From: Drechslerella dactyloides
Lineage: Eukaryota > Ascomycota > Orbiliomycetes > Orbiliales > Orbiliaceae
NCBI GenBank assembly: GCA_020064725.1
Contig: JAGTWJ010000003.1
Coordinates: 1,798,001-1,862,000, forward strand
DNA length: 64,000 nucleotides
Direction: 5' to 3'
Shown: positions 35,909 through 47,879 of the stretch, one piece after another
Layout: each line of letters begins with the position of its first letter
Numbering within the stretch: the first letter of the stretch is position 1
The notes under the pieces: model-generated
What the model saw: only the letters and a program-made list of their open reading frames with translations
What the model was told of the DNA's origin: nothing
Databases searched by the model: none
Program-made: the position numbers and the translations under genes

Positions 35909-36443
35909 CGAGAGAATTTGACAACTCGCTATTTCAGAATCGTTACGTTCAAATAGCGGACTTGAGCCTCAAGCTGACGCCGAGATAGATATCGTACCGT
36001 TCCGCAGATGCGAGACTCCGATCTGACACGACGCCGGCCCGCTTTACGGGATAAGACCGAGATACGAGTGTGTTCAACTACCCGGATACCTGGCTTCTAA
36101 TTATGCATCTAAGGCCAAGTAGATATGCACGAATGATGCAACTACCTTCAACGAGCAGGTGACGAAGCTTCGAACACTAGTTACTGGCCTTCGTCTGGGC
36201 AGTAAGTGGGCATTCTTAGCGTTTCGGCTTATAAAAGGCTCTTGCCTGCTGAGGTATCACAGCTAACTATGAATTTCAAGTTGCAGCCCCGGAGGAACAA
36301 GTATGCGTAAACTCATTATAAATACTACTAGGTAGCGAGCCGGCTTTATACATACAGGAATGGAGAATAGCGGAAGCTAGCTATGAAGACATATTCAAAC
36401 TGGCCAAACGTATAGCCCAAATTCGCACATTCTATTCCGAAGA
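35909..36443. other. intergenic region downstream of the cysteine-rich gene
   Basis: No coding signal recognised. It includes the 3' flank of the cysteine-rich secreted protein gene. Confidence 0.45.
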
Positions 36444-37137
36444 TTACTTAGCCCAGCTCTTGGGAATGCACAAGCCACCGCAGTCTGCACCACCATTCTC
36501 CGGGTCGCACTCATCTCTCGGGTCATCGATGCAGACGTCATTCGGGTCTTCACACGCGGAGCCGGCGAATCCGCCACAGAACTCTTCAACGACACAGATG
36601 CCGAGGCAGTCGACAGCGATGCCACACGGGCTCTTCGGGTCGTCAATGCAGATCTCGCCCTTGCCGCATTGGAGACCCTGAAGGCCGCCACACTTCTTTG
36701 GTCCCGCAGTGGCTGTCGGGCATGGCGGCTTGGTGAATGGCGGTTTCTTGGTCTCGCAATAGCAGCCACCATATCTGATGCCACATTCATTTACTGCGTC
36801 GACACAGATGGTCGGACACGGCCTCCTCGTCCTTGTCGTCGTCGTCCTTGTTGTCGTCGTCGTCGGACATGGCGGCGGGGTGAACGTTGGTGTTGGAAGT
36901 CCTGGGCATGCTGGGTAACATCCACCATACATCATGCTGCAGGAGTTGATATAATCGGCACAAATGGTCAGGGTGCAACTAGCGGTGGTCTAGACTACAT
37001 TGTCAATAACGGAGCCAGGAGTAGATGTGAAGTTTGGGACTTACGGTTGGCGCCGGCCGCCCTCCATAACCATACTGCGGAGATGCTGCAGCAAGAGCTG
37101 CAAAAGTAACAGCTAGGCCGACGAAAGTGCTCTTCAT
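36444..37137 (-). CDS. secreted cysteine-rich modular protein (effector-like)
   Basis: Predicted 212 residues from two exons, 37137-37045 and 36989-36444, with a 55-base intron. The start is set by a clear signal peptide (MKSTFVGLAVTFAALAAA). The mature part has 24 cysteines and four related modules built on a shared core of Ile/Val-Cys-x-Asp, five or so residues, Cys, then a Gly before a further Cys. The cores are ICADYINSCSMMYGGC, ICVDAVNECGIRYGGC, ICIDDPKSPCGIAVDC and VCIDDPRDECDPENGG. Modules 1 and 2 are joined by a Pro/Thr/Arg-rich linker that is probably O-glycosylated; modules 3 and 4 each begin CGG. Similar CGG...C..VDDP modules occur in uncharacterised secreted fungal proteins. A role in host interaction or at the wall is inference from size, secretion and cysteine content. 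Confidence 0.83.
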
Positions 37138-40100
37138 TGCGGCGATTGTGGTAAGAGAAGACGATCGAGGAAAAATACTGGTTGATAAATTTGATATTGC
37201 TAATGCTTTGCACACCAGAATAGTTTATTTGATACCGGCAAATGCCAAGAATATATAAGTCCTGCAATTGGCACCTTGGAATTGAAGATTTGCGGTACAA
37301 AATATGTCGACAGCCAGGTTTATATAAAGATGTTTATCGGCTTCAGACTGTGCCTTTCCGTTGGTGATCGGGATACTCAAGAAGCTCTGATCAAGCACAG
37401 CAACGATCGTCGAATATATACCCAAGCACCGCGTCTGCCAAGTCAGGAGAATGTTACCTCAAGTCCCTCGTGCACTTCTGCGCCTCTCCTAACTTTTGCA
37501 GATCCAGCGCTATAACCGTTTGCACCGTCATTACATAGAAGCCCTCTGCATCCTGCTATTTTTACTCGCTAGAGCCGCTGGTAAGGTTAATCCTCCACTT
37601 CGATTTTGCACTTTCATCGGCAGCTAATTAGCCTGATGATGTCGTCAGGGCTGTCTGTAGCGAGGAGAAGCCGAAAGGTTAACGTTAATTCGTGGAATGG
37701 CAAACCTAGGTGACCACAGGAAAGTTAATGAAGTCTGGGCATCATGGGATTGTTGCTGGTGCCCTGCCTAGCCCAACGCAATGGGCATTCGGATGCGGTT
37801 GGAGGCAGGCATCTCGAGAATTGAATCTAGCTATGTTCATGGGCTTAGATTAATTTCGCTCGCTGACCCTCGCTGTCAGCTCTCTGCAGCAGCTGGAAAC
37901 AGCCGTATATTGTCCAGGGACACGGACGGAATGAGCTCAAGCCAATTGAATCGCTAGCTGTCGAAGCCAAGAAGCTTCTAGTCCGCGCCCTTCCGTTGAC
38001 CGTGAAATTAATCTGGCGAAATTATCCCAGTTAGCGAGGGTTGAACGGACGCCGGTAGGCTGTACAACCGACGGACCGAAGACCGACGGTTCGATAACGT
38101 TAGGATCTGATCGAATTCCAAAGCTGGACACAAAGGGATGCGTCAGCTCAATATTGGCATTCATGTTGTCTCTAATGGAACCGGATTCTACTGCCAGTTT
38201 TCCTTTGACTTCGGCGATTGACTAATGGAAAAATCTACATAGCCATGCTAACATAACTCAGGTGCCATTCGATGACATAGCTCCTTTAACGCAAGGAAGG
38301 AATCGCTGGATTTACGGCATCGGTCTCAGCGGAGGGGCAAATCGGACAAACGTCTCGTAGTCAGGGTACGCCCTTCGCCAGAGGAACGCAGTGGTCATGA
38401 TTCGCAGAGTTCGTTGCCACACCACGTACCCCAGATTCTTGGCCGACACCATGGCTCCGCTGCTCCGAAAGTGCGCTCGCCCTGGGCCGGATCTGCAGCT
38501 TGAATCGCTAGGGTTACTTGGCCGAAATTTTGAAGTCTTCTGCATGCAAGTCACAACGCAAGGGCCAGATTAGTAAACCACTCAAGGAAATATTTTCCTC
38601 CGACTGGCAAGCAATTTTTTTTTTTTTCATCATAACAGAAGCAGTGCCGCCGAATAATAACGCATTTGCACATGCATTGGCAGGATTAACTGCCAAGCCG
38701 ATAGCGTGGTGGAAAGTTTCGGGTTGATGAAACAACAGGGCACGTCGGCGAGTTGCCTCTGCTCTGATGTCAGCTTATTTTGGCGAGGAGCAAATTGGAG
38801 CCCCTCGCAAGGAGACGGCACTGAAAGCTGTAGTGCCGCTTTTCAATGCGACATAGCAGATCTTCAATGGGAGCGCCGATGCAATGTGCCTTGAACTTGC
38901 ATTTTTGGAGTTTCAATAAATATAACATTAGGAGATGAAATGTGCTACACCATAGACACGACTCTATTGGGTAACTTGTTGTCATCATTAATCTCGCCCA
39001 ATATCGTAACCTATAATTTGAGATAGCTCTCCAAAGCACTCTCAGCTGCGTTTATATCGCCCATGCGTTAGCGGATGCTCTCCCATGTGCTAAACGCATG
39101 GCTGAGGTTGCATCAAAGGAAAAGTTTGTGCGACCAACATGGCTGAGAGCAAGGCCCCAGGCTCGAATTCGAGGGCAACATTCCCGGTACAACTCTAACT
39201 ACCCGATTTTTGGCCATGTTTTCGATACAAGCCTGGTTACCGACGGGTCAGCACGGCTGGTAAGCAAGCAATTTTTCCCCGTAACTGCACCCTGGAAGCT
39301 ATGAAAGTTCGTTGATACCGTATTATTGGAAGAAATTTTGTTCAATAATTTACAACAACATAGCAGCTCGAAAGCGCCTATAAGTCCAGGCATGTGAACT
39401 ATTATGTGGAGAAGAGTAGCACTATAGTGCTTCATTAGGAAAGTATTTCCGTTGCCAGAAAGGTACACAATTAGATATTCGGATCGCATTCGGTGTGTTG
39501 TTAAATGTGGGCTAGCTGGGTTTAGCTGTGATTTGTAATGTTGTAACGTGGTGCTGCAGTGTGCCGTCTGGGCAATGGCGCAGCTGTGCATGGATATATT
39601 TGTGCCAGTGCAATGCCATCACATTGAGAGCACACTCGTGCACTCTCAACACTCGTCGTCCAGCCGAAAGAAGAAGCGGATCCGAACATGCAGAGCGGGG
39701 ACATCAGGTTGATGTTTTGTTGCAAGACAATGATAAGTCGCATGTATAGGATATTCTGCGAGGCGAGTCGAGCCGATAATGTAGAGCTTCTCCGAACACT
39801 CATAACGTTTCCCAGACTGGATTCCATTGTGCATGTGTACAACTATGACTGAAAATTCGCAGTTGCAATTGCCTCTTCAAGTTCAACGTTTGTATGGTGA
39901 CTATCACATATTCTTCATATAAATTTTTATAACAGGAGGGATCTGGCAATGCATGTGCCTAGCTATGCTCCATGTTTGGTATAGCGGAAAGAGCGCGTGG
40001 CGTCGCTATGGGCTTGCTTGAATATACGATGAACTGTCGTCAGTAAATGTGAATCCATTAAGATTGATCTCGAGTGGTGCGGTTGACGCAATGTAGCACC

Positions 40101-42450
40101 GATCCCTGATTTTGTCGTTTTAATGTGCATATATGATATCCGAGGCAAAAGGCTTAGACCCTCTCAGGTCATAGATAACCTCTGTACGTTTGTATTCATC
40201 AAGGTTTCCTAGCTGTGAATATCTTGTACCTGTGGGAGCAATTAGGGACTGGCTGGATGTCATCTGGATAGATGCTACCGAGCTCGCGAGGGCGCGAGAT
40301 TCATGAAGCGTTTTCTGCACAGTTTCGCGTACGGCGGATCATTATCAGTAGCAGATTGCCCTCAATTGAATACAAAGTGGTGTTAAGGACCAGATGATCG
40401 GCACACGTCACGTCACCATCACGACACGCTGATCATCAAATCAAAGGCTCATGTATATCCATGTATATTCGAACAACTTGGGTGTCATAACCTGACTCGA
40501 GCTCATGCACGAAACGTGGAGCTCAGCGCTTACATCGAGCGTCGAGGAATTTGTATTCGGTTCTTACTCTATTATAACGAGAGAGCCTGCAAGCTGGGTC
40601 ATACTTCACTTCGTGTATAAAACACGCAAACCACATGGGCTAAAGTTGCCTTTCATGAGAAACTTTTTTTCGGGCCTACAGAGCAACCTGCGTAGAGGCT
40701 GAGCTTTGGTGGGAATTTAGTGCTACTATTGCCGACGGCACGGCGATCCGGCGTTTGGCTTCACAGACTCTTTGCAACGTTTGGATCCGATCTGAGGCGC
40801 TAATTGAAAGATATTGCGAACATTCTGGTGCTCGGAATGGTACAAAGTTCTAGAATACCGGTGTCTTGCGGCTAGATCAGCTGACAGCTAGCCATCTCGG
40901 CTGGTAGGACGGCGTGAGCCGCGCTGTGATACTGGCGTCTTCTAGAGTCCGTAGGATTGCAAGTAACTAAACCAAGATTAGCCGATTTAACGTGAAGTCT
41001 GGCGAGTGCACTCTAACTATAGAGAGCCTAGCTTTCGTGGCTAGCCATGGCCGGGTCTGAGTCTCCAATCCATTCAGATACGGTTCCCAACGTGCGACGC
41101 CACGTCGAAATATAGAATGCACAGTATGCATAACTGGCCCTATAATATTTATTTGGGTAGTTGCTAAAGATTACAGACATCTACTTTCCTGCTTGTCGAG
41201 TTCGCGAGATCAATAGATCTGGCTCGGCGAAGAAGCTTGGAAATTGTATAACACGGGTTTGTGTTGCATAAAGCAAACTATTCTGTAGATGGGTCTCCAA
41301 CCTTCCAATCTTATAGCCGCCATTGATTTCTGTATTCCAACTGAGCAATCGCGACTGCGGCCTGACGCCACCACACCTGCATTTGAGGCCGAAGACGCTG
41401 TTCAATTTACGGATTCGGCTAACTTGCTGTTTTGAGGCGCCTGCGGCGGCATGTGTTGTCGGACCCTTGGAACCCAAAACGCCATGAGTCGCAATACCAA
41501 GTTTCAAACCCACCACAAGGGCTCCCCTTTCCTCTACTTGACACAACCCACCTTCTCGAGCTCGGTCATTCACTCACCAGCGTGTGGCAGCCTGTCACTC
41601 TGCTGCTGCCAGATGCAAGGTACAGCGAGTCGCTCAGGAGGCAGTCGAAACAAAAACGTTTCTTCCCCCCATCGGTGCGCCATGTTTGTCGTCGCTGGGT
41701 ACATTTGCGCCTCGCTCACTACGACATGTTGTACTCTCAGGCTGTAAAGCACGATCCCATCAAATTTTCTACGTGACGAATGCATTGCGGGCATGCCTTT
41801 GGGGCGGAAGCTGGACGAACGTTCTTCATGCACGCAGCGTTTCGACTGCTGGTCCCAAGGCAACGCTGATAAAGCCTATTGCCTAGTTGCTCTTAAGGCG
41901 CCCCTGCCATGCTATCGAGCTATCAGGCTTATATCTGTTTCTATTCCCAGCAGGTTCTTAGTCACGGGGGGTTTTCAGTATGAGAATGGCCACTGGCAGA
42001 CAGCCCCGAGGGAAGCTGAGGGAAGCTGTGGATTGGCGGGGTGTTTTTCCCACCCAATCTTCTTTCCCTTTATACTCGTCAGGAACTTCCTGATGAACTT
42101 GTCATTCATGTTTCCCTTTCATTCCCTTATTCCTTCCATTCTTTCATTTCTTCATAGGCTTCTTTGATAGAGGCATCCTTTCCTTACTACATTCTTTTAT
42201 TGTTTTTGAAGGGCGGGCAACAGGATTGACAGGTTCAATCTCGACAATTCTGTGAATTGTTCCCTTCTGGTTCTTTCACTTCGTTCTTTTCGATTGGAAA
42301 TACTTATTGCTGTATACTCTTTTTTTTTTCCGCGACGTTGTAATTTCTGTTATTCCTGATTTAAAAATCCTCTTGGAAAGGGGGATTAAATTTTATGTTC
42401 TAATCGTCTTCTGGTTAACGGGTCGGGATCGACCTTACTTCTGGTTATCC
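37138..42450. other. long gene-poor region
   Basis: About 5.3 kb without a supportable gene. Short ORFs abound (for example 39591-39199 minus, 41573-41181 minus, 41584-41886 plus) but none carries a recognisable domain or splice partner. A T13 run lies at 38617-38629. Pyrimidine-rich stretches at 42040-42180 and 42250-42335 probably belong to the promoter and leader of the following gene. Confidence 0.45.
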
Positions 42451-43809
42451 ATGAGCCTCTTCCAGTCCATCGTGTCGACATTCCAATCCCCAACTCCCAC
42501 CGAGATAAACCGCAGTACATCCATCAGATCCAAAAATGGCCGCCGTATCAACATCACCAAAAAGGATATTTCCAACCCGTCAAACTTTATGAGGCTGTCG
42601 TCTCCGGACTGGAAGACTACGAATATTCCAGACCAAGGCCTGCGTCCATTAACACTCGGAACCGTTCATGTGGATTTCAACAAAAGGCTCCCATCGCCGC
42701 CGACATTTGGGAGCGAAGCGGAGTCAGAAATAGAAGTGAAAGAGTCTACTTGGCGCAAGTTTATGAGACTCGGGATTCCTTTGGATCTATGGGCGCGATT
42801 TATCGTCGTGCTGGGCTTCTGCGAAGCTGCGATGGCAGGGTGGGGTGGGATGGAAATTATCTTGTGTAAGTTATGTCCAAATGTATCAAATAACAGGGAC
42901 ATTGTAGCTAATTATAACACTTTGCGCGGATCTTTAGCCGGTAGATTTACCTACGGTAAAATCTGGAGTGTCATAACGAGCATCCTCTTAGTATGGAGTA
43001 TTTGTTTTGTCGGTGCCGCATACTGCGGTTTCTCCATCCTGTGGGGCCGCTGGTCCTCGTCGCTTACCGCTCTCCGCGTTATGCGCCTTGTAGCGACTTT
43101 TCTAATGGTACTGTACGGCACTGCATCAGCTCTCTGGTTCTGGTATGGCTTCCAATCGGCCACATCGACACGAGAGATGTGTGTGACGACCTTGATCTTC
43201 TGGGACGGACAAACTATTCCCGCGCCAGAGCCTTGGGTAAATAGATGCCTACAGACGGCATCAAGCTTTGAAGATCTACAGATGGCCTGGGGGTACATGA
43301 ATGCATTTCAAGAGTATTTTATGACGCTGTTGGTATTGTGGGCTGGGGATCAGGAGCGCAAACTGCGTCGACAAAGACGGTGGAGTCGAAATAGCGGATT
43401 GGAATACTCTGAGACTGAACCGGGTCGCGCGTTCGATAAAATGAGCGAGGTCGAAATGAGTGCGCGACATTTCGAGAAGCTACAAAGGTATACTCCAGAG
43501 CGAAATGAGCGGTTCCCAGTTGCCCGCAGGGAAGATGACCTGGAAAAGCAGGCTGTCCCGCCCGCTGGTGATGATGGAATGGACATACCCAATTTCCCAA
43601 TGCCTAACAGGAATACCTATAAAAGTCGGCAGCCGACTGTTCGTACGCCCAGTACGATTCCAGAGGCCATGGAGGATGGTCTTCGCGTTAGTGCCAGGGA
43701 AGATGACCTGCTACGAGGAAGTGCGTTGAGCGCTTTGAGCGGTGCTATCCCGATCGCGCTCGACTTGCGGAATTTAAACTCACCCAGATTTTATGGGAGG
43801 GCATTTTAA
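42451..43809 (+). CDS. multi-pass membrane protein, function unknown
   Basis: Predicted 428 residues from two exons, 42451-42865 and 42938-43809. I chose the ATG at 42451 (MSLFQSIVSTF) over upstream in-frame non-ATG codons. The N-terminal 110 residues are polar and basic, then come about four hydrophobic segments: LWARFIVVLGFCEAAMAGWGG, WSVITSILLVWSICFVGAAYC (shortened in sense), the region around LVATFLMVLYGTASALWFWYG, and YFMTLLVLWAG. The C-terminal 130 residues are cytosolic, charged and disordered. The intron has GTAAGT, an AGCTAAT branch site and TTTAG, but is 72 bases long and stop-free, so retention adds 24 residues in frame between the first two membrane segments. I do not recognise the family. 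Confidence 0.72.
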   Translation: MSLFQSIVSTFQSPTPTEINRSTSIRSKNGRRINITKKDISNPSNFMRLSSPDWKTTNIPDQGLRPLTLGTVHVDFNKRLPSPPTFGSEAESEIEVKESTWRKFMRLGIPLDLWARFIVVLGFCEAAMAGWGGMEIILCKLCPNVSNNRDIVANYNTLRGSLAGRFTYGKIWSVITSILLVWSICFVGAAYCGFSILWGRWSSSLTALRVMRLVATFLMVLYGTASALWFWYGFQSATSTREMCVTTLIFWDGQTIPAPEPWVNRCLQTASSFEDLQMAWGYMNAFQEYFMTLLVLWAGDQERKLRRQRRWSRNSGLEYSETEPGRAFDKMSEVEMSARHFEKLQRYTPERNERFPVARREDDLEKQAVPPAGDDGMDIPNFPMPNRNTYKSRQPTVRTPSTIPEAMEDGLRVSAREDDLLRGSALSALSGAIPIALDLRNLNSPRFYGRAF

Positions 43810-45221
43810 TGAATGGAAGGGACATTGGAAGAGTGATCAATGCCAATTGTCAGTTGGTATTTTGTTGCGACTCATTATCATGAAAGTTTCATTTGTGCGG
43901 TTGTTGAAGGCTTGATTGATTGAATTTCTGACTTATTTAACAAAGTTATCTATACCCTCGTCCGTTATACCTTATACTACGAAATCAATACCATTATACA
44001 AAAGTCGAAAGCCTGTCGTTACTTATGTCGACGTTACCCGATGTTAGTATTTGCTACTTGGCTCGATTACTTTCTAGCGCTCTAATCTTCGGCCTATCGA
44101 ATGAGCGGGTCGTATACTAATAGTAATCTAATACTGAAAAATTATAAATCCATAAAATAGAGATTTAAGATCACGATTGACGAACTTTGACGTAGAAATG
44201 GTACCGGTGTGACGTACATGTGCACAATGTCATGATGGGATTGGATGTCGTCTTGGAATTATAAAATGTCGTTCGGCTCACCCGACCAAAGATTCTCTCG
44301 CTTAAAGCCAAGTAATAAACGGAGGGCCCGCTTCCGCTTTGGTTCTTCCGCGGAAATGCATCTGAACCTTTTGCTCAAATCGAGGGCCGCAGCAATGCAG
44401 CTCTGGAAATATTTAATAAGCACGACAATACGGGTCATTCTGTCAGCGAGATTATAGACGAGTAGGATGCTTAGGTAACTGACGGTTCAACCTGGACCGG
44501 TTAGTCAGCGGATCCTGGACCTGAGGCCTTGCCAAATTGGGTGACACAAGAAATTGCAACATCTCGGCCACAACCGTGACCCCACTATGAGGCACCGCCG
44601 ATGGGGAACTAGCGTGCCGCTGTTTACTCAACAGTCAGACGTAAACGAGCCTGCGAAAGGCATGGAGCGGGTCAATTGAACCTCGACCCCTCCGCGGCAA
44701 CAATGCATCTAGCCTATCAGAACACCAGTATTTCCAAACGGCGGCGGAGGCGCTCATTAGGGAGTGGGGCGCGCGGCGTCGACACGGCTGGTGACCACTC
44801 CAGCGCTGCACCGTGGGAGTATAGTTCGGCTTAGCCGATGATTAATCACAACTTGAGAGCTTGGCCAGCGTGCGTTTTGGAAGCAATTGCGCGAACATTG
44901 CAAACGATGTTGTATTGATCCCCACTGTTACGCAGCTCGGCGTAGAGCGCCACAAGTTGCCAAAACCATCTCGAGCCGGATAAGATAGGATAGATGTCTG
45001 TTTTCGCATATCCGGCATCAAAGCGGGGCTATCGCAGCCTGGGGCGCGTTCGATCTAGATATCTGTGAAGTATATAAAGGTGAGGTTTGAGCCCTGAGAT
45101 ATTTCACCATCACCATCAATTGAGACATTCGATTCCGGAACTACTAAAATAAAAAGCCTCGAGATATATCTATAGTGTGCATTGAGTATTTGCGACTCAC
45201 CTATATATAGACACCGCCAAG
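43810..45221. other. intergenic region upstream of the catalase-like gene
   Basis: No supportable gene. It is AT-rich at 43900-44200 and more GC-rich from about 44480, ending in the catalase-like promoter. Confidence 0.5.
45071..45080 (+). promoter_or_regulatory. TATA-like box of the catalase-like gene
   Basis: TATATAAAGG lies about 150 bases upstream of the ATG at 45222. Spacing suits a core promoter with a short leader. A second TATATATAG sits only some 15 bases before the ATG and is too close to serve. Confidence 0.4.
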
Positions 45222-46280
45222 ATGCCTCTCTCTGGGAACGATAAGACAAATGAGACTGCCGCTACGCTTGTTAAAACATTGCAAGCTGCGTTCGGACCGC
45301 ATCCAGGCTTCAGGCCAAGTAAGAATCTTTCAATGGTGTTAATATATTGCTTGCGACGCCTTCTCGGCTTGAAAATTTTACTCACATTGTCTATTTACGG
45401 AAATTTAGACCACTCGAAGGGTACCCTTATTAACGGCACGTTCACACCAACACCGGCAGCCACCGCGCTCAGCAAGGCTCAGCACTTCCAGGCCGGGACC
45501 ACAACTCCCCTAGTCCTTCGCTTCTCAGATGCTACAGGTCTCCCATTGATCCCTGACAACAACCCGGAGGCTAGCCCGCGGGGCTTGGCCATTCGTTTCC
45601 TCCTCGGCGGGCGCAAGCATACTGACATCATCTCCCACTCGGTTCCTTTCGCCCCGGGTCGCACTGGTGAAGATGTTCTCGGACTCTTCCAAGCCGTTGG
45701 TGCCACTGCCCAGCACACTGGCGGCAGCTCGACACCCATTGAAGCCTTCTTGGGCGCGCATCCTGAGATCATTCCGTTCGCCACTGCGCAGAAGCCGACG
45801 ACGGAGAGTCTCGTCGGGCTGAAGTACTTTGCCGTTAATGCATTCAAGTTCATCAATGCTGATGGAAAGGAAACGTTCATTCGCTACCGGGTGCTCCCAA
45901 CCGTAGGTACCAAGGTGCTGACGGACGAAGAAATAAAGGATAAGGGTCCAAACTTCCTGTTCGAGGAGCTCTCGGCACGGCTAAAAGAGGGACCGGTTGA
46001 AATGAAGCTTGTCGCACAGATTGCAGAGGATGGTGACATCACTAACGATGGGACGAGCGCCTGGCCAGAAGAAAGACAGGTCGCCGAGCTGGGGACGATA
46101 AAGCTGGAAGCTGAACAGGACAAGGCCGAGAACGACGCCAACCAGAAGTACATTATATTTGACCCGATTCCCAGAGTTGATGGTGTTGAGGCTTCCGATG
46201 ACCCGCTGTTGGACGTGAGGGCATCGATGTACTTGATTAGTGGTAGGGAAAGGCGGGCAGCTCCAGAGCTAAAGGTGTAG
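45222..46280 (+). CDS. small catalase-like heme peroxidase
   Basis: Predicted 322 residues from two exons, 45222-45318 and 45409-46280; the intron (GTAAGA...TTTAG) falls right before the active-site stretch. Joining gives PGFRPNHSKGTLINGTFTP, the small-catalase form of the distal-histidine region (His34). Further family marks are LVLRFSDATGLPLIPD, SPRGLAIRFLLGG, RTGEDVLGLF and the C-terminal EASDDPLLDVRASMYLISG, which includes the likely proximal Tyr. Catalase-related proteins of about 320 residues use a heme to consume peroxides, usually with peroxidase rather than strong catalase activity. There is no signal peptide, so it is probably cytosolic or peroxisomal, though the C-terminus (LKV) is not a standard PTS1. 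The tail-to-tail neighbour is an RTA1 gene. Confidence 0.85.
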   Translation: MPLSGNDKTNETAATLVKTLQAAFGPHPGFRPSKNLSMVLIYCLRRLLGLKILLTLSIYGNLDHSKGTLINGTFTPTPAATALSKAQHFQAGTTTPLVLRFSDATGLPLIPDNNPEASPRGLAIRFLLGGRKHTDIISHSVPFAPGRTGEDVLGLFQAVGATAQHTGGSSTPIEAFLGAHPEIIPFATAQKPTTESLVGLKYFAVNAFKFINADGKETFIRYRVLPTVGTKVLTDEEIKDKGPNFLFEELSARLKEGPVEMKLVAQIAEDGDITNDGTSAWPEERQVAELGTIKLEAEQDKAENDANQKYIIFDPIPRVDGVEASDDPLLDVRASMYLISGRERRAAPELKV

Positions 46281-46692
46281 TCGGATTATAATTATGCGAT
46301 GGGTGGGCACTGCTAGAATGACACGGTGTATGCGAAACTGTGGCGCCGTAGATTCAGTCATATAATCTGTAGCTCACGTGCCTTATGCTAGCTATAGCTT
46401 TAGTTGAGTACAGAATGCATCAACTATACTCGTCTTATCTAGAGAATGTAGATTGTATTTGATAATTAATTAAGTAAATGTCATTTTGCTAATGAATGTA
46501 GAGCGGTGCGTAAGTGCACGCGCGCGTGCTGTATTACGAAATGAGGATCGATGGAGAAAGCTTTGACTGAGAACCTTGAGTGTTCTAATGAGAAGCAGAA
46601 AGGTTTACTCTCCAAACGGACTCTCCTTGGCAGTCCAAAGTTTGGTACTGCAGGTTTCCGCGCCCGGGATGAGACTTGAAGATGCCACTCGA
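46281..46692. other. convergent intergenic region
   Basis: About 400 bases between the 3' ends of the catalase-like and RTA1 genes. It is AT-rich and no gene is seen. Confidence 0.55.
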
Positions 46693-47879
46693 TTATTGAG
46701 TAAACGTATCGGAGTTGCTCACCTCGCCACTAGCACCGAGTTCTTTGTTGGCCGCTGTCCTCGATGCATAGCTAGCTCCAAAGCAGATGCCAGGATGAAA
46801 TACGTTCAAAACCAGCACGGCGAGTACCACCATTCTATCATCGGAATTTGAACAGATTAATCAGCCAACCAAACTTCTCAAGAAGATCGATCACGGGCTA
46901 TGCAGATGGGGTACTCACAGCCCTTCCAAGGTCAGGAAATACGTCTCATTGCTCATCAACCTCCCACCCCACCCCTCCGTCATCTCAGCCACACGGTAAA
47001 CACACCTCACAAAGATAAACACCGTAGCCGCCCCGAGCGCGAACAAAAAGTACCGAAACTTCCTGCTGCTTCGTAACGCGGATTGCTGGACATCAAACTG
47101 GTCTCGCCGCCGGTAGCACCGCCATGCAAACTCTGCGCAGAGCACCATGAACAGCAGCATGGTGAAGACCTGCCACGCGAGACCTGCGATTGTGATGTTT
47201 GTGCCGGTGGTTGTTCCCGCTTCGTCGTCCGCGGTCGATGCGATCGCACCGCCGGCTGATTGCATGAGGAGGGAGATGAAGTCGCAGGTGATGAAGATGT
47301 ATGTGTACCATCGTGGTTTGATACGAGAGATGTCCTCACCGAAGGCTATGACACTGAGCACAGTCATCGAACTGATGTCAACAACGGGGCCAAAATTAAA
47401 TATTGAAGAAACCGACTAAGGATTGTTTACTGTACTCACATTCTGGCGAGACAGAGGTAGATGCCAGCTGCATAACAAGCCGGAGCAACCGTCAAGCAAC
47501 ATATTTGAATCATGAATGATTGCCCTCCGAGCCCATCGAAAGGGTCGCTCGAACCGCCGACTCGACCAATATACCCGACTACCTCGACTGCATAGTTCAA
47601 ATTGAATCAGCTTTTGACCTATCTCGATACCGGAGGCAGAATGATAGGGAACGTACGAATGCCTCCCAAAGTCATCGCGACCAAGAAACCCCAAGTCTTC
47701 TTCCAAACTCCGACCACAACGAACCCGATGGTTGACAGGCTGAACAACGCAAGTAGCACTACGTTAAATCCTAGCTGCGGCGCATAGCCGTACATGCTCT
47801 CTGAGATCGGACATGTGGCGAGGGTGCAAAGGTCATTCGAATCTTGGCCGGAAACGGTGCTGTTTCCGTCGGAGCTCAT
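46693..47879 (-). CDS. RTA1-like (lipid-translocating exporter family) membrane protein
   Basis: Predicted 315 residues from four exons: 47879-47657, 47587-47440, 47353-46919, 46834-46693. All three introns are GT-AG and keep phase. The product should have seven membrane helices. Family marks: YGYAPQLGFN near the N-terminus, EVVGYIGR after intron 1, LAPACYAAGIY-type TVAPACYAAGIYLCLAR, then SRIKPRWYTYIFITCDFIS and LLMQSAGGAIAS, the fungal RTA1 signature region, and RCVYRVAEMTEGW. Exon 4 supplies the last helix (MVVLAVLVLNVFHPG). The N-terminal NST and Cys pair look extracellular. Family members confer resistance to 7-aminocholesterol (Rta1) or move and sense sphingoid bases (Rsb1) in yeast. 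Its proximity to a ceramidase 13 kb away is probably coincidence. Substrate unknown. Confidence 0.88.
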
